The position numbers and the translations under genes are program-made. The notes below the pieces were generated by a model. The model ran no database searches. It was not told where the DNA came from and worked only from the letters and a program-made list of their open reading frames with translations. From Scleromitrula shiraiana (lineage: Eukaryota > Ascomycota > Leotiomycetes > Helotiales > Sclerotiniaceae), in contig JABELC010000010.1 in NCBI GenBank assembly GCA_028455995.1, positions 1,080,001 through 1,144,000 on the forward strand: a stretch of DNA of 64,000 nt, given 5' to 3'. Positions 25,201 through 37,600 of the stretch are shown here, in pieces. Numbering within the stretch: the stretch's first letter is position 1; the number at the start of each line of letters is the position of its first letter.

Positions 25201-25933
25201 ATGATAAATATTTACTGGGTCAACATTACCATTGTCTCCACACATCTCACATGCCAAATAAAGTTCGAATTCTTCACTTGGGTCGTGTTCCTCATCTTGT
25301 TGGCAAAATCTAGAACATAATGTTAGTGATTGGAAAATTAATAAGTAAAAGAGGGAGAGCGTACATGCAACGATTCGGATTCGCGACTTCAATTTCTTCC
25401 TCGTCTTCGTCATCCTCCCCATTGGACTGCCATCGGCCCTCGACATCGCTAGATTCCTTAGACTCGTCGTCTTCGATACTGGCAGAACTAGCATCGTCCT
25501 CGGAGTCACTTTCTGCATCTTCGTCTTCATCATCATCGTCTTCTAGACCCGGTTGTATCTTAACGGCACCAACTCCCTCAGCATCGTCGTCTTCATCATC
25601 TTCCTCGTGTTCGTAGTCTGCCGGGATCTCGTTATCTTCCCCCTCATCTTCTCCCTCGTCTTCTTCCATTTGCTCCACCCCATCGATTATTCTATCGTTA
25701 TCTCCTTCCGCATCCTCATCTATATCCGAGGGCTCTTCGATACCTTCTGAGGATGTAGAAGGCCACTGGTCTTCCAGCATTCCATTTTGTAACTGTGTTT
25801 CGGCAGCATGTGCATTGGCGCTCTCAGCTATTATGTCAGGAACCATATCATCATCTTCCTCGAAATCACCATCATCCTCGGAGGTAGCCATGCTGTGTTG
25901 AAGCTCCTCCTCCATGAGCGCTGCTGCCGCCAT
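22265..25933 (-). CDS. SAS3: PHD-MYST histone acetyltransferase (Sas3/NuA3 type)
   Basis: Four exons, 25933-25365, 25309-25230, 25177-25130 and 25077-22265, join in frame to 1169 residues. Introns are 52-55 bp. The first 185 residues are very acidic. A PHD finger spans the splice sites at about residues 188-240 (C-I-F-C, C-E-M-C, H-R-Q-C, C-P-D-C). The MYST domain lies at about 555-835. It has a C2HC finger (C-E-F-C...H-K-T-K-C), the acetyl-CoA loop Q-R-K-G-Y-G, a Cys in V-S-C-I-L-V-L-P, and the catalytic-Glu motif S-P-E-K-P-L-S-D. The C-terminal third is Arg/Ser/Gly-rich with an acidic run. Family knowledge: Sas3 is the catalytic subunit of NuA3, acetylating histone H3. The PHD-plus-MYST order distinguishes it from Esa1, which has a chromodomain. 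It is divergently transcribed from the complex I subunit gene with a 692-bp shared promoter region. Confidence 0.92.
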
Positions 25934-26625
25934 AGCTTATGTATTGCTTTTCATGCGTGTTGTGTTCGTGTCGAGAGGTGAACTATAGATTTAGAGAATT
26001 TTAGGGCTCCAAGGCTGTGATAGTTAAATCGCCCGTTCAGAAAGCGCCAACTCTGCGCCCCAGTAGATGTACGGGTTTAGAACGGTATATTGCCAGATGT
26101 GAATAGTTAGAGTTTGCAGTTTTGATCAATGAGATAATGTAAAGGGTGAATTAAACCAATTCAAAGGGCGCGCAGAAGTGTGTGGTGAATTGTTGGCAAC
26201 TGGTGGTTTCGCAAGTACTGGAAAGGCTACGGCGTAATTAATTGATTGACGCGATGTTTTTATCGTTAATAATCGAAAAACAATTATGAGTACGACAAAT
26301 GTCCCACTATGTGAGCTTCCGACGCGTAAATCCAGCTTAAATTGAATTGATACTCATTCGTGGTGTTGTATTAATGCCTCCTTACCCATCGATAACCCAA
26401 AGTCGTCGTTCGTTCGGAGACGCCTGTCGAGCCTTAGTCATCCATCAATTCCAGCTTGCCATTGTGCAAACCAACGTCGTCAATCAATTCCGACCCTTCA
26501 GAACGCATAAATCAATTCGGTTTACACATCAACAACAATAAATAAGGTGCGAAAAATTCTGCGACATTCGAATTTCGATCAGGTCATTGATAGAGAATCG
26601 ATAGTATTCGATTGCGATTACCACA
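25934..26625. promoter_or_regulatory. shared divergent promoter region, SAS3 / NDUFA1
   Basis: About 690 bp between two divergently oriented start codons, hence both promoters. I did not identify a specific binding site. No ORF of note. Confidence 0.45.
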
Positions 26626-27129
26626 ATGGGTGTTCCTTTTGAAGCTCTCATTCCATATGGAATCATGATCGCGGTTTGTACCTCCATCTTTGGCACTTTT
26701 TCACTACAAAAACAAGACACTGAGTGCTTCGCAGATGTTCGGTATAAGTGGAGCTGCCATGTCCAAGATCAGACATGTGCAGAACGGTGGGAAAAGGGCA
26801 AGACATTCGGTGGATGCTTGGGACAGAGTAAGTGCTTCGAGATCTCAATCGCTGAAATACATGAGCAACTGCTAACATTTATACAGCAAAGTAATACAGA
26901 CAAGTCCTGCAAATCTGTCTGCCTGGTGCTAACTCTAAAATAGTGATGGATCGTGACAGGAGATTGACGGGATATCTTCGAGGACAAACCGACAACCCAT
27001 CTGCACCACTTGGGTTCGAGTTGAATAATCCTTGGAGGGTATGTCTTCCTTAGCCTACTCATAGTCTCCACAAGAAGATCATTGATTACTGACAATGTCA
27101 CTTTATAGCTCGAGAAAAGAATCGTTTGA
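26626..27129 (+). CDS. complex I MWFE subunit (NDUFA1 homologue)
   Basis: Small membrane-arm accessory subunit of mitochondrial NADH:ubiquinone oxidoreductase, 86 residues. Exons are 26626-26673, 26735-26827, 26887-26890, 26944-27038 and 27109-27129. The N-terminus M-G-V-P-F-E-A-L-I-P-Y-G-I-M-I-A begins a single transmembrane helix that continues in exon 2, followed by K-I-R-H-V-Q-N-G-G-K-R. The third exon is only CAAA. Without it, exon 2 (ending D-R) would run into TGA. With it the protein reads W-D-R-Q-M-M-D-R-D-R-R-L-T-G, the conserved family block. Both flanking introns (59 and 53 bp) have GTAAGT or GTAATA donors, GCTAAC branch points and AG acceptors. The C-terminus is L-E-K-R-I-V. The family assignment is strong. 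The microexon is inferred from sequence logic and needs transcript evidence. Confidence 0.88.
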
Positions 27130-29964
27130 GTTTCTTGGTTCAACTGTTGTACATATTTTTCGCAAACCCCTTCAAGCAATAAATCTCACGAGTATCATGT
27201 TCAAAAAAGGTCTTGGCACTCTGATTTGATATGCGGCCAAATGTGTATCTTGAGGTTTTATTCTGAGTGATTGTATATGTGTGATTCTTTTAAGGCTAAT
27301 CACTGGTATTGGAGTCTTCAGGAAATTCTCATGAGATCCTGGTCAACTATCCATCAATTTTTGTATTTATTACAAGCCGTGATGATGAAGACACATCGAA
27401 TACCATGCTCATGCCCATGTTCAGGTCTGGTGTCTGGCTATACTTTATGATAAAATCTTCAATTCGTGGAATGGTCATATCGTCTCTTCTACGGCTTTTC
27501 AAATTATTAAGATAGTATGTTATTTGCTCCATGAGTTGTTTGGCCAGAGTCTCAATCTCTTATAGCTGGAACTAATGCAAGTGAGATGATGTTTAAACAT
27601 TGAAAGTAATATAGACAGAAAAGTCATTGATAATTGCTGTGTCTTGCCCTCACGAGTTTGGTCATCATTTTGTTATATACATGTCTATTGGATCTTGGGT
27701 AAATATGACATGACAAGGATGCACAGCAGTTTATCCAACCAATCTGATATGAAGGTAAAATATATAGATTTTCTATACTCAAAGAAAGGGTTTGATCTAC
27801 AGGGGTGCAGATCATATAAGAATGTGGTTGCATCTTTCGATATCTGATCCGACATTATCTAAACAAGAATTCTTGTCGGATGAGAATGTGCTAAACGGCT
27901 CTACCTCAGAGCTTCCTATTCAATAGACCCTCTCAATACTTACGTTTTAATCAGCAAGGTGCTCTAGAACGTCAGTTCCATCTTTATTGAGACAATCCTC
28001 GTCATTGAATTTCCTTTAGCATAGAAGTATTTGGTTTAAAGGTAGTGTAATGCCACAATTCAATTCAGCAAAGAGTAGACTGGAGAGGAGAGAGTGCCCT
28101 AGTGATATTTAGGTAGATCTAACCTCAATTGATATCTGTATTATATGGTAAGTCTTTTTATATACATCATATTCGGAGTCATTGATACCTGAACTCTGTA
28201 GTCCGGTCTACTTTTTACAACTTTACACAATCCTACCATTATTCATAGTCCTTGAAAATTTATAACTTGCTTATTAGAAATCAGAATAAAGATTTATCAA
28301 GATACGTTAACCTAGCAGATGACAGCAAAATCGAATGCCGCCGGGCTCAGCACCCAGAAGTTCAACTGCACCTCAACATAAGTATCAAGTATGTATCATG
28401 TCCAAACAAGGATCATAGAGTTTATAATTCTTTAGGTAATGTCTTAGTATATTAAACCCTAGCCAAGGATTTAGATTTCTAGATTTTCAATACTTTTACT
28501 AGTAATTCAATTACCGAAGCTAAAACCATCCATTGGGATATTGGATGGAAATTTCCAACATTAGAAATGTCAAGACGCGTAGAAGAAAGGAAAAAATGAA
28601 GAAAAGCTCATAGAAACAAGACAAATGGAAAAAATTTTTACGATGTCAAGAACACTATCTCGAAATTCTATGAATATAAAGTGCAGTTCTTGAAACTGTG
28701 TGTGTACGTAAGAGTAACCCCTCCACAACCCATACCACTTATATACCCCGCATACTACTACCTGCACAACACACAGGGCTGAAAATCATTCGCGTTCGTT
28801 CGTCTCAAATTACTCTTCAAATAGAAAAAATGGAGTATAACATCTTGTTTTATGCTGAGCCTTGAACTCAATTGCTACTTTCCTTCTTCCTACTTTATCC
28901 CAGATATCAATCAATATGAAGATAAGAATTAGATCTTACAGGTTGCATAACCGAGAATTTCGCTACCCCTCAAGGTTATTACTACCGATAGGGTACTTGA
29001 GCATCTCCGTTACATACTATCAAGTACTATCTAGATTTTCTTATATGGTATAAGTCGGAAAACGATAAAAGAGTGACATAATATAGAGGTACTCGAGTAC
29101 ACACCACAAAAATCAATACATAATGAACCTTTTCAGCTGGTATACAATTCTTCACAAAACTTAATGTTAAAACTCATTTGAAACGACGCATGTTTTCAGT
29201 CATCGGAGCCCCTTGAAGCTTGAAACTAAACTGGATTGTCATTCCAAGTAGTTATACCATCTCCTTCAGAGTATTTGAGAGAAATCTGACTATTAATATA
29301 TATCCGATGCCTTTGCTTCTCATCCTGTCAATTATTTTTTGATCGCAGCATTATAGCTCGACATACCATTATCTCCTATAAATACAATTTCCTAACCCTT
29401 CCCAATCCTATCCCTTTCATAACCTGACCTATTCATCCCAGCCCATTCCGTCCTGTCCTATCTTGTCCTATCCAATGCAAGATCCAAGAACAACCCTGGG
29501 TATACCGGCCCGAAGAGACATTCGCACGCCTGCGATTTTAAGAAAATTTCTACATAGGTAAAAGGGTTCATAAAAGAGAAAATCCAGAAAAATTTGCTTT
29601 GATAATACCAAAGAATGTATGCAAAAGCTATGCATGCCTGTTTGTTACCCAACGCCCATAGTCCTGATATTTTGCAGTCTTCTCAATGAAGTCTTTGCCT
29701 GCACTATGCGACCAATCCATGAGCCAACAAAAGGAAAACCTTTTCGACACAAACGAAACCTTATTTGTTGACAAAATAAACAATTTGAATGTAATTATAT
29801 TCAAGAAGGTTTGAATGTAATTATATCCAAGAAGGAACAAAGGAAAGAAATATTTTCGATGTAATGAAAATAACGCAAAGCTGTACACTGCTCATCCTAG
29901 ATCTTTTCGATGGTTGGCTTGCGGAAAGTCAGATTTGCTGATGGGATCTCAAACGAGCTGACAG
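27130..29964. other. intergenic, no gene recognised
   Basis: About 2.8 kb of AT-rich DNA between convergent genes (NDUFA1 plus, VosA minus). Only short frames with no family signals. A 26-bp tandem duplication is present near the right end. Confidence 0.4.
29784..29835. repeat. 26-bp tandem duplication
   Basis: Two adjacent 26-bp units (29784-29809 and 29810-29835) are identical but for one base. Each contains a near-palindrome of the form GAATGTAATTATATTC. They lie about 130 bp downstream of the VosA stop codon, probably in its 3' flank. Confidence 0.85.
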
Positions 29965-31661
29965 CTAATAGTTTCCCATACTCGGTGCTGTAGTGGTTGC
30001 AGCTGTGGATTGGCTTCTAGAAGTGACATGGTCAAAGTGACCTGCAAATTGTGTTATGCCACCAGAGAGACTCGGTTCACCAGAATGCAGCGCATCAAAA
30101 TCGTTTCTTCGATCATATGGGAGATACCCAGAAACCATGTTATTTCTGCCCATCGCTGATTGTGATGGCGGTGGCATACTATTGACAGAAGCCATTGGCA
30201 CTTGTGGTCTGGAGGCGTAATCAACATTGTGGTATCCAGCTGGCCTTCTATGAGTAACAGGAGAAGGATTCGTTAGGATTGGCACCGACGGAGAATGCAT
30301 CGGATGAGGAAATTGTGCATTTGCTTGTGGGCCGTAGAAGTTGGGAGGAGAACGCTGATTGTTAAGTTCGAATTGCGCTGAGTTGGACTGCTGCGGAGAG
30401 CCATGAATGTGAGTGTTTGATAGACGCGCTGCAAAATACTGGTCACGAACTGGGGTAGTTACCAGTTGTGGTGAATGTGCATAATTTGATGAGTGGTCAT
30501 AGCTCTGCATCTGGGCTTGTGGAGGGAATTGTGAAGCTGAGAACGTAGGTGGTGGCATTTCAGTGATCGATCTTCTGCCCCATTGGGCATTGTCGAGGGA
30601 TTCATTCTGACCAAAATCTGAACCTTGAACAGACATCTGCTGCCGACTCTGATCGGAGTTAGTTCGTGGTCTCCTACTTTGATTTTCGTCAACGTATGAG
30701 TTAAGAGATGACGAAGGTAACTGAGAATATTTGCGAGCTTGCTTTTGCATGGTGTGGCTAGGCGTTCCTGGCTGTAGCATCTGCGCGGGCCCATCCCTTT
30801 CTCTACGCTTGTTGATGCCTTGAGGTTCAACTTCTTCCTCTTGTTCTTTAGCGCGTTTAGCATACTGCCTCGGGAGATAGTCATCGGAGGCTGGCCCACG
30901 CTTTCTTAGCAGAGATCGAGGTTCTTTCCGAATGCGCAAGCGCACACCCTGATCACCGAATGATCGCGTCAGTCTAGTAGACTCATTCATACCCGGAAAA
31001 TTCTTCGTGGAGTACACAATGAATTGCTTGGAAGTTACTGAGGCCATGTGGTAAACAGCGTCGCTACGTTTCTCATAAAGATGGAACTGTAATCGAAAAG
31101 ATCCCTCGGACTTGACGGATAGGTCACCAAACACAAAATATGCGCCATCCTTTTGAGTTTCCGGATCTTTAAGGCGATGAAGGGATGAAGTCACACTGCC
31201 TGTCAACAAAGGGCCATTCGAAGAAGAGGATCCAGGCTCCGGTTGACCTAGGATGTTACAAAACATGAAGAAGAACGGACCTGCAAAAATCTACGTTAGC
31301 AACTAAACGGCAGTATCAGATGGTATAAACCATACTTTGAAAGTAGTTCTGGTAAGGGTCAAGTGCATGGCTGATCTTAAGTTGGATAACAGGTGGAGGA
31401 TCGATGGGTTTGCGGTCTGCCAGTGGATTAGCAATACAGTAAAGAATGACTCGAATCAAGATACCTTTTTCCTTGCCAACACCGACTCTCGAGTAGATAG
31501 GTTGTTGCCTCACTATGAGCTCACAATCATTGCTTTATCATCATTGGATTAGCTTCCAACCTCTACTGGCACTGTAGTTCTATGAAAGATTCGGAATAAA
31601 CATACCTTCGCAACCCCAAGACTTGCGCTGATTGTGCCTCCGCGAAGTCGTGAGACGACAT
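29965..31661 (-). CDS. vosA: VosA-type velvet regulator
   Basis: Velvet-family developmental transcription factor. Exons 31661-31606, 31532-31465, 31416-31336 and 31280-29965 join in frame to 506 residues, with introns of 48-73 bp. The velvet domain covers about residues 20-195: E-L-I-V-R-Q-Q-P, R-K-P-I-D-P-P-P-V-I-Q-L-K, S-P-F-F-F-M-F-C-N, F-V-F-G-D-L-S-V-K, and K-N-F-P-G-M...F-G-D-Q-G-V-R-L-R-I-R-K-E-P-R. The start gives M-S-S-H-D-F-A-E in good splice context. After the domain comes a basic stretch (K-R-G-P...K-R-A-K), a likely nuclear signal, then about 270 residues rich in Gln, Pro, Ser and Asn. Family knowledge: VosA pairs with VelB and controls spore maturation, trehalose and conidiation. 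VosA is preferred to VelC or VelB because of the uninterrupted velvet fold and R-L-R-I-R-K-E-P-R ending, but a VelC assignment is not excluded. Confidence 0.87.
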
Positions 31662-34600
31662 GATTCAGAAAACTTGGATATGTTCTATCTATACTTGATA
31701 TGCTCAATGAATTTATCTTGGGTTACCGTTCTTGACTGTACTTTGGTAGAGATGCGGATCTCTTAAAAGTTTGAGTGAAAGAAGGGGAAGATGTTAAACT
31801 GAAACGGGCAAGATATATGAAAAACCAGGTATGAACTGGCCACAATTGAACAAATGAGGCGCATGAGTTCAGGCGTCTTAAGAAGAATGGAAGTGATTTG
31901 TTATCACTGCCAATGTTACAGAGTTTGATTTAGGGTTAGAGTACCCGTCTAGACGATTTGAGCTGGACAATAACCCTAATCATATAGCGCCTCGAGTCTC
32001 TGGATGTTTTATGTTGCGAGAAGATGCCGGAGCTCTGAATGAACTTGAACTTAGTATCGACGAGTTAGTAATGAGGTAAAGACGCCAAAAATAAGTATTT
32101 TATGATTTTCGTCGTATGTCGAATAAGTGTTAGAGGCTCTTCTTATGGGCTCCTGATGTGACAATTATTCTTGGTATTATATTGAGGTTCTCTTAAAGTA
32201 TAGAAGAGACCAAAATAGACCAGGAGATCCAGTACAATAACAATAATACTGACGAATAATAGGATGTATACAAGTTTGTGCGCCAGTTTGGTTCGGCTTA
32301 AGACACAGCCGTAGATAGACGCTGTAAGTGCAATGTTCGTGTATTGGAGGGGCGAGAAAGTGTTTGAATGTAAGGCAGAAAAGACAATGTGTGACTGATG
32401 CAGTGGGATGGGTGAGTAAGATGAAAAAGTAACTCTGATTGGGTGGTCTTGATGCAGCGAATGTTCGGTACTGGACTGGGGAAACAAGAACGGCGCAGAT
32501 AACACACGATGGCTTCCTTTTTAGTGTTCTATCATCAACTAAAGATAACTTGAATGACGCTGAAAGTCTATTCTCTAGAGTAAGTACTGCATCTAGTTGA
32601 CTAACAATGTAAACTTTGGTCGAATTCAATTCCAAATTTAGTTTTGCGATTTGCAATGTACCTGGTACCGAAGTAGTTGAATGGTTAGATCATGAAGGGA
32701 TATGTTGGGAACGACCGTTTGTGTAAAAAGAAACAAGAGATCTGGAAGGGTTTAACCTCAATAGAGAATGGCTTATGAGGGAAGAGTTATTGATTTGATG
32801 AAATTTCCAAATTCAAAAAGTCTTGGTTACCCAGGTAGGTAGGTAGGTAGTTGCAAATGCGAATAGTTTTTTGCCTAAAGTCTTAATAATACTTATGATA
32901 CTCGACCTAAAAGGTAAACTCCTGGTAAAATCCCGGAGTCGAAGATTAACATAACATAAAGGGTGTCAATTAATGCCAGGTTCATTGACAGGTAGGTAGG
33001 TGTGTATTGTTGTGACGAGTGGGTTTCAAAAGAATACCTATAGGTGAAGGTCCAGCTTTATTGGCCCACAGAGAATGGAACGAAAATGCGTGAAGATATG
33101 AGCATGTGGCTAAGTTCACAACTCAGCAACGACGAAGAGCAAAAGATTGGGATAAGGTGAAGCAGATGAGGGTGTTCAGAGATTTGGAGCCGAACGTGCG
33201 TTTATGTCGCCTACTACCGAACTTGATCTTTAATTCGATGATGAACATGGAATTCCTCGCCTCATTCCCTTAACACCAGTCAAGATGACCAGGCCCCAGG
33301 TTCATCTAGAACTTCCCATCTGCGAGTAGAAATTTTGGGAACATGGACAGAAGCGCTTCATGCCTGTTCTCCTTGTTTAAATTCATGCTTCAGACCCTAG
33401 GGGACTCTGAGATGAGTGATCGTAGGAAGCCCCATCCCGGTACGGTAGTTCAACCCCCAAGACTATCGTCATGTATGGATCGCCTTCTTCGCTACACTTC
33501 CGAGGCTGATCCAAGATTTCTCCGTTTGTGTATTTGACAGCTTCAAAACTAAGATTGATGTGGGTACATATGTCGTCTAGGATGCCTTGGTTTTCTACGT
33601 AATTGATATTGCCGCACTGTCCAAGTATAACGGGTTACCACGATTTGTAACATAATCGAGATCTATCTCTCCGATAAAAGCTTTTTATGACCGTAAAAAT
33701 ATGGGGGAGTTCCAAGGGCTCTGTGGCTCATAAACTTCCAGGGGCAAAATAAGATTTAGTATTGTGACACCGGAGAATTATCTTCAAAATTTGTCTAGAA
33801 TCAACAGCAAATAGGGCAAGACAATAGAATAAAGCAAACCCCCCTTTTTTCATATAGCCAAGATTCCTTTTTGGGCAACAACTAACCTCGGTTCTATCTT
33901 CAATGCTGCAAATATATAAATATTAAAATATTATATTGTAGCAAGAACGTAGTAATAATTCCAAAATTATCATCTGATACAGTTCAACACATAACTTACC
34001 CACGCTTTCAAACAATCCTTGCAGGATCTTAAATTTGATGCAGCATGCACAGCGTTTATTGAAGCAGTCGGCAGCTCTGGCGAAGACCCGAAAGCAATAG
34101 ATTAGGCCTTGAGAAGTCCGGAAAGAGTATCGGACATATTCAATATGATAGGCGTGGTAGAATAAAGAAATAAAATGAGATGAAATGTTGTTATCGATAT
34201 CTACACAGTAACCGGGGATAGACCGGTGCTAGAATGTGTCTAGAACATAGTGTACTTGAGCTCAATGTTAATAGACTTGAGTAACTTCACTACTATGTAC
34301 TTGCTCTTGGGGCTTGGAAGTAATAGGTTCTCCTTGGAAGCATTAGTTGCACCCCAATATGAACTAACTACCTACATACAGCCTTCGAAGATTAACGTCG
34401 TCGGTCTTTGAATCATCCGAAATCTAAACCTAAGTTCCAGAGTCGGTACTGGCCACCAGTTCTCATCCCAGCCAGCGCATTTACTTTCGGATGAAGTATC
34501 TATTTTGGAATTCTCACATTGCTGATCGGGTATCGGCATTCATCGTCAGTCAGGCTGAGCGGGGAACATTCCAAGAAAGGCGGACACTGGGCAAGGGATT

Positions 34601-37600
34601 TCAGATCACTAGTACAGGACATGACAAGCCAGGGTGTTTTGCTGCAGGTCGTTCGTTCTTCCGCTGCACAGATCACTCCCAGGTCGAATTCTTCAAACTG
34701 CAGGAATGCCTACTCATGCACGCCACGGGCCACACAGCATAAATGAGTGCCACTTGCCAATTCGGAGGTTATTATTCATTTTATCTCAATAACATATCGA
34801 TCTATGGTCTGTGAGGAAAAATGCTTTGAAATTTGGTTGCTTGTCAGATGTCAGATAAGTCAACTAATGATGCATCCCACATTTTCTTGCCGAGACGAAT
34901 AACCATGCAATCTTACTTTTTCATGAATCTCACCACAAGATTTTGACACTGGCCGCATCAGTAGTAACACACGCCGCTGCTCAAACAGTCCTGAATTTGA
35001 TGCTGCTGTTTTAGGTATCAATGCTGGCAATCATTATAATATCGTGTTCAGTCATCTCATTTTCTCCATGGAGAGGTAATATTCGGCAAAGATGACGATA
35101 CAATTCCGAGATTGCTTCTATAATTGAGGATTATCGAACTAATATATGTAGGTAAACCGAACGTGTATAGTATCATGTAATATGAGAAGTCATATAGGGA
35201 CCTAATTCAGGGGCAGGGCTTATGCTGGGTTTTCATTATTCCAGCGCTTCTTCAAACACGTCCTTTTCCGATGACGAAATGGCTTTTATATCATGCAGTT
35301 CATGACTACTGTACATTGTGAGCCTCAAGTTCTGCATTGCTTGATGACTATTTGGGACGTAAATTTGTTTCTCACACTGACAAGTTATTACGATCAACCA
35401 CTCACCAAATCATGCTACAAGGTTGGCCGTTGCTTCCATAGATCTTCCAGGGCCCTAGTTTCTAATAATGAATACAATAGAAGCCTCATCTATTGCACTT
35501 TCAAATAGTCATCTCACTTCGAGACGGTTAGGGAATCCTTCTCCCGAATGAGGAGGACTCTCGCTAAATCAAGTTCTGGTTTGACCCATCATCCGTAAGC
35601 TCCACTGACATCAAAGGGCCCCGCACCAGTTAACTAACTTACTCCCTGCAGATCAAACGACCATAGAACTGGGAAATCAGTCGACCAGACTTCCCGGAAA
35701 TGGATTGACAAGTTTGTGTAAACGAAAGCAAATAATCAACTGCACGTATATCTATTCATATCTCGTCCACCAGCGAAATCAAGTGGATAGAGTCAACTTC
35801 CGACAGTACAATCGCAATCATATTGGCCACCAACAAACTAAACACCTTCAATAACTCTTAATCTTGTGAGATAGAGATAAGGTTCAAGCGAATCAAGGAT
35901 GATCTATTGATAATCTTATCCTTTTAATGAGATTGATCCAAACCGGGGACTAAACAGGGGTTGTCACCCCAATCTTCATTTTGTGATTTTATACCAGTCT
36001 ATGATTGGTACTAGTCTGCTAAATTGTAATTTTTATCACACTTTCATCAATACGCGTGTTTAACCAATCCAATGCAATTACCTGGGTATTCTTTAAAGAG
36101 TTCTAGAAGCAAATATCCTATCTCCTAAGTAATCAAATGGATAGACCAAACGATATGCGAATAAACGTCGTCATACGATTCAAGTTCTCATGGCATTGTG
36201 GATCTATCCCTCACGAGTTACTCATGTACTGTATCTACTTACAGAAGTCTAGGGTACTTGTACCTATGAAGATTTTTGTCCACAAGTTTTGCAGAGTGGT
36301 TTGTGCTAATATATTTAAAGGAAATAACACCAAAAATACCCTATAATGCCATGTGTAGATTCTAGAAAAGCCCTGGCATGCCTTGCAGGTTGGTAACTGT
36401 CGAAACTCTAAATCGTTGCCGGATCGCCCATCAAGCTCGGATAAGTATCCAGGGTCCATTCCGAAGCCCGTTCGCATAGTCCAGCCGTTGAACATCCTTG
36501 ACGCCTTGACATCCCCATCTCCGCATATCTCATCAATTTAATTGGTCAGGGAGTGGGCACCCTTTCGTGGGGCCGTTGTCTCTCCGTTAATCATCTCAGA
36601 TTCCCCTGTCAACCAATTTCAATAGCGCATCTTGACTCAAAAGCTCATAAGGAAGTGAGTGTTTCGTACGGTTCGGAAACACGCGTAGCTCCAGACGATG
36701 TACAAGTGGAGTTCAACGGCTATAACGAGTGGATAACACCTACTCGGAGCTTAAGTAATTTTCAAATGCCGTTTCATATGTCATGGAATGCCAATAGAAC
36801 ATTAACAGGCGCATTATTGGCATTCTCGAAGCTATTTAATTTCCGATTCAAATTTAAGCAAAGCAAGCACCGTATCACAACCCCCGAAAATAACAAAAAA
36901 CGGCGCATTATACCTTGCTTTTGAAGGTTCATCATGGGGCTTGACGTCGCTATCATTTGCAATAAGAAATTTGTGCACAGACAATCAAGAAATTATCACA
37001 TTTTATGATTTTGCTTTTTCTTTCCGTTCTGGTGCTTTAATGTCAAAAGTGGACAGTATCTCATCATCTCATACAGAAGTCTGAAAGACAAGAGAACAGT
37101 GGAACGACTTTCACATGTCTGCGGCAGGGTTCACATTAAATTCCACCGGCTTCTTGGTCCACATCTGGACAGTTGGGCATCAGTAATGTATATGTTTATG
37201 CAGGGGGGTGCGAATGAATGTGCTGGGAGGGTTCGCTAGTGCGCATACAGTGGCAGTCATCTGATTTTACTATTGGAGAGATTGTGGAGAAAAGTAAATA
37301 GAAGAGGGGTTTAATTCATAGAACCCACGGGATATCTGTTTCTTAGATCATTCAAGTCGCATATGGGGAATTGTTTTTTTTTTTAGGAAATTAGGAAGAA
37401 CGTGTTTGATTGCCTCAAAATTTGTTTAGGATTCAAATTTATTTTTATCGCTTGTAGTTGATTCTCAATATGGAATGATGAAGATCCAAAGAAATTCTAC
37501 ACGCATTTCTTGGCAATTATTCTCCTGCTACAATTAAGCCATTTAGTAAACTAAACTTGATGCCAGTGTCCGAATTTGAATCGCCGCTTGTGTAACATAT

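Noticed and set aside
22560..25616. Ser-rich plus-strand frames opposite SAS3
   Set aside because: They are antisense shadows of the acidic (Asp/Glu) runs in the minus-strand acetyltransferase gene.
36553..36924. 123-codon open frame in the gene-free region
   Set aside because: No recognisable motif, isolated, and of a length expected by chance in 10 kb of non-coding DNA.
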